Origin: DVED01 sp963838375
GTDB taxonomy: Bacteria > Cyanobacteriota > Cyanobacteriia > Cyanobacteriales > Geitlerinemataceae
Direction of reading: 5' to 3'
DNA: 64,000 nt
NCBI GenBank assembly: GCA_963838375.1
Contig: CAWIQY010000015.1
Span: forward strand, 806,001-870,000
The translations under genes were made by a program, and so were the position numbers. This document shows, in pieces, positions 9,935 through 17,672 of the stretch; position 1 is the first letter of the stretch; every line of letters starts with the position of its first letter. The notes below the pieces were generated by a model that was not told where the DNA came from, did no database searches, and saw only the letters and a list, made by a program, of their open reading frames with translations.

Positions 9935-10037
9935 AAGTTCGACAGGAGTTCAGGAGATGGGCAGATTTTGACTAACCACTAACCAGACGTGTTGAATCTT
10001 AAGTGTCGATCGAGAAACCAGAACGATCCAGGACATT

Positions 10038-10059
10038 ATACAAGGCAATATACAAGGCT
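10038..10059. repeat. Direct repeat in the nagA-purE divergent promoter region
   Basis: TATACAAGGC occurs at 10038-10047 and again at 10050-10059, a 12-bp period, roughly midway between the divergent starts of nagA and purE. It could be an operator or overlapping -10-like elements (TATACA). The sequence alone does not decide. Confidence 0.35.
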
Positions 10060-10160
10060 ATTTTCTCTAAAATTTGACACAAACAAACAAATTCACCTCG
10101 GGTAATCTCAAGAAATGTTTTTTGTCGAACAATCAACTCTCAACCCTCAATAACTAACCA

Positions 10161-10697
10161 ATGACTAATAACTTAATTGGAATTATTATGGGCAGCGATT
10201 CTGACCTGCCAACCATGCAAGAGGCGATCGCCATTTGCGAAGAATTTAGCATTCCCTGCGATGTGGCGATCGTTTCTGCCCACCGAACCCCCGATCGCAT
10301 GGTAGACTACGCCAAAACTGCCCACCAACGCGGTCTGAAAGTGATTATCGCCGGAGCAGGAGGGGCAGCCCACTTACCTGGGATGGTGGCTTCGCTGACC
10401 CCCTTACCGGTCATCGGCGTACCCATTGCCACCCGCCATCTCCAAGGCGTAGATTCTCTGTATTCCATCGTCCAGATGCCCCGAGGCATTCCCGTCGCCA
10501 CAGTGGCGATCGGCAACGCCCAAAATGCCGGATTGCTCGCCATCCAGATGCTCGGAGCCGATCGTCCCCAACTCTTGGCGCAAGTACAGCAGTATCGTCA
10601 GAGTTTAGCAGATTCCGTGATGGCAAAACAAACTCAACTTGAGGAAATAGGATATACTTCCTATCTCCAGAGGATGTCCTCGGCAAAATCGGGGTGA
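10161..10697 (+). CDS. purE: N5-carboxyaminoimidazole ribonucleotide mutase
   Basis: Converts N5-CAIR to CAIR in purine synthesis, using the product of PurK. The class I PurE signature GSDSDLPTM is at residues 11-19, followed by SAHRTPDRM and the GAGGAAHLPGM loop, with GNAQNAGLLA near the end of the core. 178 residues, with a short extra C-terminal tail (YTSYLQRMSSAKSG). ATG at 10161. purK is not adjacent. The amt gene follows after about 500 bp. Confidence 0.95.
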   Translation: MTNNLIGIIMGSDSDLPTMQEAIAICEEFSIPCDVAIVSAHRTPDRMVDYAKTAHQRGLKVIIAGAGGAAHLPGMVASLTPLPVIGVPIATRHLQGVDSLYSIVQMPRGIPVATVAIGNAQNAGLLAIQMLGADRPQLLAQVQQYRQSLADSVMAKQTQLEEIGYTSYLQRMSSAKSG

Positions 10698-11210
10698 AAC
10701 TCGATCGAATCCAGCAATTTTTCTAGTTTTTTCGGGGAAAAGTGGCTCAAACCGAAAAGAATGTAGCAACCGATACAGAATTAACCGGGGAGACTTGATG
10801 GAATCATTGTGATTTGCAGCGTGATTTGCAGCAAAGTTCATTTCCCGTTTTGTTCGATCTCAAATCGAGAATCCTGGCAAAAATGGAGAGCGCCCATAAA
10901 GCCCAAACGTGTCTGAACAAAACCGAACGTTGAGTAACAGATCCTTTATGTGCTGCTGCCCTCTTCTCTCGAATAGCTCTCCTGAGAGATCGATTAAATG
11001 ACTTGTTTATCAGTTTTTGGGTGTGTTAGACCTTACTTTTTTATAAGGTTTTCTGGAATCAGCTCTCGTGCTGAAATCCACTCGGGCGATCGCAGTAGCG
11101 CCCTCGCGGGAAGAAATTTTCCCGAAAAATCCTGAAACCTGGAAGCGGCAATTTTAGCTTTATGTCAGGCTTCATGGAAACTGTCGAGCAACGTGATGCG
11201 AAGTGAAAAA
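10698..11210 (+). other. Long purE-amt intergenic region / probable amt leader
   Basis: About 510 bp without a gene. It holds a perfect GTA-N8-TAC sequence at 10763-10776 and a 14-codon upstream reading frame (ATG at 11162, TGA at 11204-11206) that ends five bases before the ATG at 11211. No intrinsic terminator with a clear U tract was seen after purE. I looked for a glutamine-riboswitch-like core and did not find one. Confidence 0.5.
10763..10776. promoter_or_regulatory. Candidate NtcA binding site
   Basis: GTAGCAACCGATAC matches the NtcA consensus GTA-N8-TAC exactly. Twenty-two bases further, TGGAAT (10799-10804) approximates the TAN3T -10 box expected for an NtcA-activated promoter, with one mismatch. 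The downstream gene is an ammonium transporter, a classical NtcA target. It lies about 430 bp from the coding start, so a long leader would be implied. Confidence 0.5.
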
Positions 11211-12794
11211 ATGACATCTAAGCTAGCTCTAAGTAAAATAAGAAAAACGAAACGTAGGCAGTCGGCAAGAGGTCGAGCTTTCTCCTCTGCCAACACTGTT
11301 TCGCTGCTCGATCGATTACAATCGGCGATCGGGAAAGTTCCCCTACGTTGGATTGCCTGTATTCCCCTCGCCGCAATTATCGTCGGCGTTTGGGGCTTAT
11401 CTGCATCAGCCCAAGACAGCGAACTGACGGCTGACGGTGTTAAGGTTCTCTTAGACACCATTTGGGTCGTGGTCGCCGCCATTTTGGTGATTTTTATGAA
11501 CGCCGGTTTCGGGATGCTAGAAACTGGCTTGTGCCGCCAAAAAAATGCGGTCAACATTTTGACGAAAAACCTGATCGTCTTCGCCTTAGCCACCGTGGCG
11601 TTTTGGGCAGTCGGTTTTGCCTTGATGTTCGGGGATGGCAACGGCTTCATCGGCACTCAGGGATTTTTCCTGTTGGGTGCTGACAACAGTCCAGCCGTAG
11701 GAGATGACTACCAAGGCATCTTTGGTTCCATGAATTGGGCGAGCGTCCCCCTCGCGGCAAAATTCCTCTTCCAGGTTGCCTTCGCCGGAACGGCAGCAAC
11801 CATCGTTTCGGGTGCAGTCGCCGAACGGATTAAGCTGGCAGACTTCTTAATCTTCAGCCTCCTACTCGTTGGCTTCTCCTACTCCATTACCGGGCATTGG
11901 GTCTGGGGTGGCGGTTGGTTAGCCGGTGCGGGTTTTTGGGACTTTGCTGGATCGACAGTGGTTCACTCCGTCGGCGGCTGGGCAGCCCTCATGGGAGCCG
12001 CCTTTTTGGGCGCTCGCATCGGCAAGTACGAAGATGGTCAACCCCGCGCCATTCCCGGTCACAACCTGAGTATTGCCACCTTGGGGTGTTTGATTCTGTG
12101 GATTGGCTGGTTTGGATTTAACCCCGGTTCCACCATGGCTGCGGATCTCAGCATCGCTCACATTGCCCTGACTACCAACCTGGCGGCGGCAACGGGCGGT
12201 ATTGGAGCCACCTTTACCGCTTGGCTGTTGCTGGGCAAACCCGACCTGTCCATGGTCATCAATGGGATTTTGGCAGGTTTGGTGGCGGTTACAGCACCTT
12301 GTGCCTGGGTTGGCAACTTCTCGGCAGCGATTATCGGTCTGATTGGCGGAATTTTGGTGGTGCTAGCGGTGGGTTTCTTCGACAACATTCAGATTGACGA
12401 CCCCGTGGGCGCGATTTCCGTTCACTTGGTCAATGGTATCTGGGGAACCTTAGCAGTTGGTTTATTTGCCAACCCGGAAGGCGTGGGTTACGTAGCCGGA
12501 GAAGGCGGACCGTTGGCTGGATTGTTCTTCGGTGGCGGCTTTACTCAAGTGGGCGCTCAACTGCTGGGCATTCTGTCTGTGGGTGGTATGACGGTTCTGT
12601 TGAGCTCGATTTTCTGGCTCGTTCTCAAGGCAACCTTGGGAATTCGCGTCTCTCCGGAGGAGGAACTCGAAGGCTTGGATATCAGCGAACACGGCATGGA
12701 AGCCTATCACGGATTCCTGAAAGATACCTCCGGAATGGGTATGAGTAGCCATTCTATGAGGGGCGTTCCTGGTAGCGATCGAGAAATAGTTTAA
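11211..12794 (+). CDS. amt: Ammonium transporter, Amt/MEP family
   Basis: Inner-membrane ammonium channel/transporter. After a basic N-terminus (MTSKLALSKIRKTKRR) comes a signal-like helix ending in LSASAQ, then eleven or so hydrophobic segments. Family motifs are seen: MLETGLCRQKNAVNILTKN, the first pore His in STVVHSVGGWAAL, and the second in ISVHLVNGIWG. The C-terminal tail is cytosolic. Starts at 11193 (GTG), 11196 or 11211 are all possible; none has a strong ribosome site. An upstream 14-codon frame overlaps the two earlier starts. A candidate NtcA box upstream suggests induction under nitrogen limitation. No glnB/glnK is adjacent. Confidence 0.93.
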   Translation: MTSKLALSKIRKTKRRQSARGRAFSSANTVSLLDRLQSAIGKVPLRWIACIPLAAIIVGVWGLSASAQDSELTADGVKVLLDTIWVVVAAILVIFMNAGFGMLETGLCRQKNAVNILTKNLIVFALATVAFWAVGFALMFGDGNGFIGTQGFFLLGADNSPAVGDDYQGIFGSMNWASVPLAAKFLFQVAFAGTAATIVSGAVAERIKLADFLIFSLLLVGFSYSITGHWVWGGGWLAGAGFWDFAGSTVVHSVGGWAALMGAAFLGARIGKYEDGQPRAIPGHNLSIATLGCLILWIGWFGFNPGSTMAADLSIAHIALTTNLAAATGGIGATFTAWLLLGKPDLSMVINGILAGLVAVTAPCAWVGNFSAAIIGLIGGILVVLAVGFFDNIQIDDPVGAISVHLVNGIWGTLAVGLFANPEGVGYVAGEGGPLAGLFFGGGFTQVGAQLLGILSVGGMTVLLSSIFWLVLKATLGIRVSPEEELEGLDISEHGMEAYHGFLKDTSGMGMSSHSMRGVPGSDREIV

Positions 12795-12840
12795 ACTCCA
12801 GTAAACTTCTGACTCCGGGATTCTCGATTTTCCCAACACA

Positions 12841-12871
12841 AAAAATGCAGCCAGATGATGGCTGCATTTTT
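12841..12871 (+). terminator. Bidirectional terminator between amt and the convergent gene
   Basis: Stem AAAAATGCAGCC / GGCTGCATTTTT with a seven-base loop (AGATGAT). The A and T flanks make it a terminator on both strands between convergent amt and the small membrane-protein gene. Confidence 0.88.
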
Positions 12872-12918
12872 TATCGGGAATTCAAACAATGTTGTTCAAA
12901 CAATTTTGAATGGGTACG

Positions 12919-13320
12919 TTAATTAGCTTGCGGTGCAGACTGCTTTCTGGGAGGAGAGGCAGCAGAACCATAGTTGACGCGACAACCCAGATTAAAAATA
13001 CTGGAGCCACATTCTAGGGGAACGACTTCACCTTTGAGCATGGCGGTACAACTGACATAACCATCGCTGTTGGTGTCTTTAATCATGCACTCGATCGGTT
13101 GGGCCTCGGCTAGAGATGACCAGGATTTCATCCCCATTCCGGCAATGATATGCGACCAAAAAAAGGTCAGCAGAAAAATACCAACGGCGATCGAAACCAC
13201 AGCAGTTCCTATTAATCCTGCTTTCACTTTCCAACTTCCTAGAGCGTTCCTGACTTTGGCGATCGGACCTGTCCCGGCGGGGGAGGAGTCGATACTCTTG
13301 CTTTGTTGAGCTTCAGACAT
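12919..13320 (-). CDS. Conserved membrane protein of unknown function
   Basis: 133 residues from the ATG at 13318-13320 (MSEAQQSKSID); the longer frame to 13401 adds implausible residues. A Ser/Lys-rich cytosolic N-terminus is followed by one strong membrane segment (residues about 42-65, VKAGLIGTAVVSIAVG...). An extracytoplasmic domain then has three cysteines (ECMIKD, SCTAM, ECGSS) and a fourth in LGCRVNYG, probably disulfide-bonded. It ends in a basic, Pro-rich tail. I do not recognise a named family. It is convergent with amt and shares its terminator. Confidence 0.7.
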   Translation of the reverse strand: MSEAQQSKSIDSSPAGTGPIAKVRNALGSWKVKAGLIGTAVVSIAVGIFLLTFFWSHIIAGMGMKSWSSLAEAQPIECMIKDTNSDGYVSCTAMLKGEVVPLECGSSIFNLGCRVNYGSAASPPRKQSAPQAN

Positions 13321-13423
13321 GGGCGGGTTCGGATACCTCAACGCAGTATTTGACCGAAAATTCTTGGATAGTCTAACGATAACACAATGGCTAAAAAGCA
13401 CTCTTAACCTAGACTCAACCCAA

Positions 13424-13566
13424 GGGTGTTCTGTATGGACACCTCAAATCAGGCTCTAAGGTTCAGCCATTTGGCGGATGCGATGAGCCTGACATCAGGA
13501 CTATAAAGGGCGAATGTGTTAAGGGAATAACAACCCCACCCTTGCACTCTGTGGTGGGGTTTTTTT
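13424..13566 (+). ncRNA. Candidate structured RNA with its own terminator
   Basis: No protein frame is convincing here, but three nested hairpins follow one another: GGTGT...ACACC at about 13424-13442, a perfect 8-bp stem TCAGGCTC...GAGCCTGA enclosing a smaller GCC-ATTT-GGC hairpin, and a terminator with a T tract at 13532-13566. The terminator lies on the plus strand, whereas the upstream gene is on minus, so a separate plus-strand transcript of roughly 140 nt is implied. I cannot assign it to a known RNA family. Confidence 0.4.
13532..13566 (+). terminator. Rho-independent terminator without an upstream plus-strand gene
   Basis: Perfect 9-bp stem AACCCCACC / GGTGGGGTT with a 12-base loop, followed by a run of seven T at 13560-13566. 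No plus-strand coding gene ends upstream, which supports an RNA gene in 13424-13531. Confidence 0.85.
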
Positions 13567-14040
13567 CTATTTCACTGTCTTCAGATGAGAAGTTTTCAGT
13601 GTTTTTACGTAAATTGTAATACGATTGTACATAAAATCGCTCTTCAGTGCAAGTCCCGACAGTAGAAGGGAGACTGAAGTCGATCGGACTGCAACCGGGC
13701 GGTAAAACTATTTATTTTGGGACTTTGGCGAGTTTTGGACAAACAAAAACTCGATCAAACGATTTTGGCAGATCCCGACGGTTATGTCTTGCTATCCGTT
13801 AATCTACGGAGGATAGGGGGCGATCTCCCCTGCCGTAAAATCACTGAGATTTTGCAGTCGTCCACCGAGTTGGTGTGCTTCAACGACTGTGACGACGCCT
13901 AAAATCAGGGAGAGAGAAGGATTTGCAGGCATGGAGGTCGATCGAAATCCCCGCTGTGAGCGAGTCGATCGATCGATTCGGGATCGAGAAGCCTACCGTT
14001 GGCAGTAAACTGTTTGAACGGCAGTCCTAGCAGTGCTACT
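13567..14040 (+). other. Leader region upstream of dapL
   Basis: About 470 bp before dapL. At about 13651-13679 CTTCAGT pairs with ACTGAAG and encloses a TCCC / GGGA pairing, giving a compact leader hairpin. A 61-codon frame at 13717-13902 starts with TTG and has no ribosome site, so I do not call it. No lysine-riboswitch or T-box core was recognised. Confidence 0.35.
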
Positions 14041-15276
14041 ATGGCAACTATCAACGATCACTATCTCAAACTCAAAGCGGGATATCTGTTTCCCGAAATC
14101 GCTCGACGAGTCAACGCTTTCGCGCAAGCCAACCCCGATGCCAGCATCATCAAACTGGGGATTGGCGACGTCACCGAACCTCTGCCAGAAGCGTGCCGGA
14201 CGGCAATGATTGGCGCGGTAGAAGACATGGGATCTCGTGAGACTTTCCAAGGCTACGGTCCCGAACAAGGCTACCTCTGGCTGCGGGAGAAGATTGCTTC
14301 TGATGACTTTCAGTCGCGGGGATGCGATATTGACGCTTCCGAAATCTTCATTTCCGACGGCTCTAAGTGCGATACAGGCAACATTCTCGATATCTTTGGC
14401 AAAAACAATATCATTGCCGTTACTGACCCTGTGTATCCCGTTTACGTCGATACTAACGTCATGGCAGGTCATACCGGACAGGCAAACGGCAAAGGCGAGT
14501 ACGAGGGTTTAGTCTATTTGCCAATTTCTGCTGAAAACGACTTCACGGCAGAAATTCCGGCGGGTAAAGTCGATTTGATTTATCTCTGTTTCCCCAACAA
14601 TCCTACAGGATCGACCGCAACCAAAGAACACCTGAAGGCATGGGTCGATTATGCCAAAGCCAATGGGTCAATTATTTTCTTCGATGCCGCTTACGAAGCT
14701 TTTATTACCGATCCCAGTTTGCCACATTCTATCTATGAAATTGAAGGAGCAAGGGATTGCGCGATCGAATTTCGATCGTTTTCCAAGAATGCTGGATTTA
14801 CCGGAACCCGCTGCGCCTTCACTGTTGTGCCAAAAACACTCACAGCCAAAGCTGCCGACGGTGGGGATGTAGAATTGTGGAAACTGTGGAACCGTCGCCA
14901 GTCTACTAAATTCAACGGCGTATCCTATGTCGTACAACGCGGTGCCGAAGCGGTATACTCCGAAGCCGGACAAGCACAAGTCAAAGAGTTAATTGGCTTT
15001 TATCTAGAAAACGCCAAAATCATTCGCGACAAACTGACGGCGGCTGGATTCACCGTTTACGGCGGCGTCAATGCGCCTTATATCTGGTTGCAAACTCCCA
15101 ATGGTCTGTCGAGTTGGGATTTCTTCGATAAGTTGCTGCAAACGGCAAACGTTGTCGGGACACCGGGTTCTGGTTTCGGCGCAGCCGGGGAAGGCTACTT
15201 CCGCATTTCGGCATTCAACAGTCGGGAAAATGTCGAGGAGGCGATGCGTCGCATCACGGAAATGTTTATTTTTTAG
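14041..15276 (+). CDS. dapL: LL-diaminopimelate aminotransferase
   Basis: PLP enzyme converting tetrahydrodipicolinate directly to LL-diaminopimelate, the route cyanobacteria and plants use for lysine and peptidoglycan precursors. 411 residues from the ATG at 14041 (MATINDHYLKLKAGYLFPEI), the family start; the frame opens at 13999. Family features: KLGIGDVTEPLP, ETFQGYGPEQGY, FPNNPTGSTATK with the cofactor-contacting Asn, and SFSKNAGFTGTR with the Schiff-base lysine. It is convergent with a diverged paralogue about 130 bp away. Confidence 0.96.
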   Translation: MATINDHYLKLKAGYLFPEIARRVNAFAQANPDASIIKLGIGDVTEPLPEACRTAMIGAVEDMGSRETFQGYGPEQGYLWLREKIASDDFQSRGCDIDASEIFISDGSKCDTGNILDIFGKNNIIAVTDPVYPVYVDTNVMAGHTGQANGKGEYEGLVYLPISAENDFTAEIPAGKVDLIYLCFPNNPTGSTATKEHLKAWVDYAKANGSIIFFDAAYEAFITDPSLPHSIYEIEGARDCAIEFRSFSKNAGFTGTRCAFTVVPKTLTAKAADGGDVELWKLWNRRQSTKFNGVSYVVQRGAEAVYSEAGQAQVKELIGFYLENAKIIRDKLTAAGFTVYGGVNAPYIWLQTPNGLSSWDFFDKLLQTANVVGTPGSGFGAAGEGYFRISAFNSRENVEEAMRRITEMFIF

Positions 15277-15300
15277 GGACACAGACCTCGGAATACCCAA

Positions 15301-15328
15301 ATCCCGACTTCTTTAAGAAGTCGGGGAT
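15301..15328. repeat. Palindromic repeat after dapL
   Basis: ATCCCGACTTCTT / AAGAAGTCGGGGAT forms a nearly perfect hairpin between the convergent dapL and its paralogue. It lacks a T tract. Palindromes of this sequence type are dispersed in many filamentous cyanobacterial genomes, so it may be a repeat element that also ends transcription. Confidence 0.6.
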
Positions 15329-15404
15329 CTAACAGCGATCGCAGGTGTGTTGAGCCACAGCGAAACGCACCTGAACCTTATATTTTCGTGTCGCGATTGG
15401 AGCT

Positions 15405-16610
15405 TTAGCTGGTTAGCCAGTTTTCCATTGCCTTGTCTATGTTTTCTCGGCCACACAAGGTGCTTAGACGTAAGAAACCTTCGCCACTCGAACCAAAAAA
15501 GCTGCCAGGTATACCAACAATACTTGCTTTTAACAACAGTTGATTAAAGACTTCCCAAGAACTCATTCCCTCTGCTCCTTTGACCCATATATAGGGATTA
15601 TTAGTGCCACCAAAACAGGTCAATCCAAAAGTTTCCAAACCTTCCTTGAGAATTCTGGCATTTTCCAGGTAATAATTCACAATTTCTTGACAGTCTTGTT
15701 GGCATTGTTGCGATAAAGCAACAATTCCTCCTTGTTGAGCTAAGTTAGAAGCTCCCCAAAATCTGATAGATTGACTAATTCTACACATTTCGGTCAACTC
15801 TCCTGCTACAGTATTTTCAATTGTTAGATTGATGGGAACAACTGACCAACCCAATCTCAATCCAGTAAATCCAGCCGTTTTAGAAAAACTGCCAATTTCG
15901 ATCGCACATTCAGTCGCCCCTTCTATTTCATAAATACTTTTGGGAATATTAGGATCGGTAATAAAAGCACTGTAAACAGCATCAAAAATAATGATGGAAT
16001 TATGGCTTCTGGCATAATCAACAAAAGCTTGGAGTTTTTCTTTAGTCGCAACTGCTCCGGTGGGATTATTGGGAAAACAGAGATAAATGATATCTACCTT
16101 GGACTCAGGAATATCTGGCACAAAATTATTTTTCTCGTTGCATTCTAGGTAGACAATTTTGCTCCTACCTGCTAAGAGATTTGCCTCTAAAAATGGAGGA
16201 TAGATCGGATCTTGTAATGCCACAACATTATCTAGAGCAAAAAGTTCTTGGATACCAAAAGTTGCGGGATGAGCGCCATCACTGACAAAAATCTCCTCTG
16301 GTTTTAGACCCACTTTAATATTCTGGTAGTAGTTGTTGCAGATAGCCTCTCTCAGTTTGATATTGCCATCAAATTCTCCATATCCTGTATAAGTTGACTC
16401 ATCACCCAGTTGAGTAGCAGCATCGACGATAGCGTCAACAACTTTGGAAGGTAAGGGCTGGGTTGTATCACCCCACGCCATAATGTATAGTTCTTTTTGG
16501 GGATTGGATGCTTGATGCTCTTCAATTTTCTTCATGAGCTGATTTCTGACCATATCGGCGAAGGTATCAGAAGTAAACAATTTACTCAGGTTGGGATTTT
16601 TTGTAGTCAT
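15405..16610 (-). CDS. Diverged DapL-like class I/II aminotransferase
   Basis: 401 residues from the ATG at 16608-16610 (MTTKNPNLSK). It keeps the DapL fold and PLP residues: AWGDTTQPLP, STYTGYGEFDG, CFPNNPTGAVATK and SFSKTAGFTGLRLGW with the Schiff-base Lys. It is clearly diverged from the dapL copy next door and has a lower G+C content. Substrate-loop differences resemble the ALD1/AGD2-like branch of the family, so it may act on lysine or another amino acid rather than on tetrahydrodipicolinate. Gene remnants and a methyltransferase lie upstream, suggesting a decayed specialised pathway. A redundant DapL cannot be excluded. Confidence 0.8.
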   Translation of the reverse strand: MTTKNPNLSKLFTSDTFADMVRNQLMKKIEEHQASNPQKELYIMAWGDTTQPLPSKVVDAIVDAATQLGDESTYTGYGEFDGNIKLREAICNNYYQNIKVGLKPEEIFVSDGAHPATFGIQELFALDNVVALQDPIYPPFLEANLLAGRSKIVYLECNEKNNFVPDIPESKVDIIYLCFPNNPTGAVATKEKLQAFVDYARSHNSIIIFDAVYSAFITDPNIPKSIYEIEGATECAIEIGSFSKTAGFTGLRLGWSVVPINLTIENTVAGELTEMCRISQSIRFWGASNLAQQGGIVALSQQCQQDCQEIVNYYLENARILKEGLETFGLTCFGGTNNPYIWVKGAEGMSSWEVFNQLLLKASIVGIPGSFFGSSGEGFLRLSTLCGRENIDKAMENWLTS

Positions 16611-16626
16611 ATTTATAATTTTCGTT

Positions 16627-16743
16627 ATGTTTTCGATACTGATAATTTATGAAGCCGACAATTTGGAAATATTGATTACCCAACTTAAGGCAAGCATACC
16701 CAAGCTCGATGTCTATATCTTTCCAGAAGTAGCAAACCCCTCA
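16627..16743 (+). pseudogene. 5' remnant of a GhrA-like 2-hydroxyacid dehydrogenase
   Basis: From the ATG at 16627 the translation begins MFSILIIYEADNLEI and continues with ASIPKLDVYIFPEVANP. This resembles the N-terminal strand-helix-strand of glyoxylate/hydroxypyruvate reductase A-type enzymes. Beyond about 16743 the reading becomes the antisense of another gene remnant, so only some 39 residues survive. It is divergent from the DapL paralogue. The family assignment rests on a short match. Confidence 0.4.
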
Positions 16744-17088
16744 GGTTTTTACGATTCGGGCCGCTGGATTCGTAATTTCCATCCATACCATATCTACGAG
16801 GTTTTCATTCGGAAGAGACCATGAGTTATACATTACTTCTCTGACTAGATCCGTCTTCAATACTTTTGACTATGACGACAAATCTTCAAGTGATGCGTAA
16901 GTCCAAATGCATTCTTCAGTCGTTTTAAGTAACTTCCATATCCGATCTGGCTAACTTTTTCTAGATGCTAACCAAAGCGTCAACAAACATAAGCTTTGAC
17001 TATTTCGACAATCAGGTAAATTACAATCTGAAATAGCCTCTAGAAATTTTTCTTTCTCATCAAGTTCAAAGCATGTGTTCCAACCCAT
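16741..17088 (-). pseudogene. Decayed gene fragment with two in-frame TAG codons
   Basis: On the minus strand a frame runs from ATG at 17086-17088 (MGWNTCFELDEKEKFLEAIS) to TGA at 16741-16743. It is interrupted by TAG at 16951-16953 and again at 16870-16872. The segments between the stops have protein-like composition, such as WKLLKTTEECIWTYASLEDL and REVMYNSWSLPNENLVDMV. Upstream, further matching pieces occur in shifted frames to about 17300. The parent family is not recognised. Confidence 0.45.
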
Positions 17089-17672
17089 TAAATCTACTAA
17101 TACTCAGGTCTTGAGCACGCTTTATGTAAGTGCCGGATATCGCTTATCTTCCGGTAGAGATGTCAACAAAACCTTGAAGTCACTGAGGCTTATGATCTTG
17201 GACCAACACTATTTGATAATCCATGAATTCTACCTATTTACTTTTCCAGTTTAACTCTAAAATAAAGTTTGGTAAATCTTCTCGGGAAAGTAGTAAACGG
17301 AGTTTCTAATTGATCAGTTTCAGGTATCGTTTTTCGCCGGACGGGTAATGGGTGTATGATAATAACGCCAGTGGAGTATAAGCTGAAACCCGCATTCCTG
17401 TTCATCTATTTGAGCTTCTGTCATCGGTTTACGCCGCTTCAGCAGACGCTCGATGCTCGAGCAGATTTGACCGTTTGATCGCACGCGCGATAGGTCGGCT
17501 GATGCTCGATCTGTCTCGACGATTAGAATGATTGAAGCGCAAAAGATTCCTCCGTAAAGGGCGAGGAATTATTGCGACACAGGTTATTCCGAAGGAACAT
17601 CCGTCTCGAAACAGGTCGTACGAATGACTTGGCGCTGGAACACATATTCCTCACTAGAAGGGATAGGAGTAT
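17089..17672. other. Degenerate accessory stretch without an intact gene
   Basis: No complete gene is visible. Minus-strand pieces in different frames (SREDLPNFILELNWKSK ending at 17234; LSDFKVLLTSLPEDKRYPAL nearer 17130) look like the earlier part of the decayed gene downstream. Another open minus frame without a convincing start ends at 17320. Codon use is poor and no repeat or transposase end was recognised. Confidence 0.4.

Noticed and set aside
10698..11160. Possible glutamine riboswitch upstream of amt
   Set aside because: The conserved glnA/downstream-peptide motif core was not found on inspection.
13717..13902. 61-codon plus-strand frame before dapL
   Set aside because: Only a TTG start, no ribosome site, and the frame overlaps probable leader sequence. 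It was not convincing as a gene.
17320..17576. Open minus-strand frame in the degenerate patch
   Set aside because: Lacks a convincing start codon and recognisable family; noted only within the region entry.
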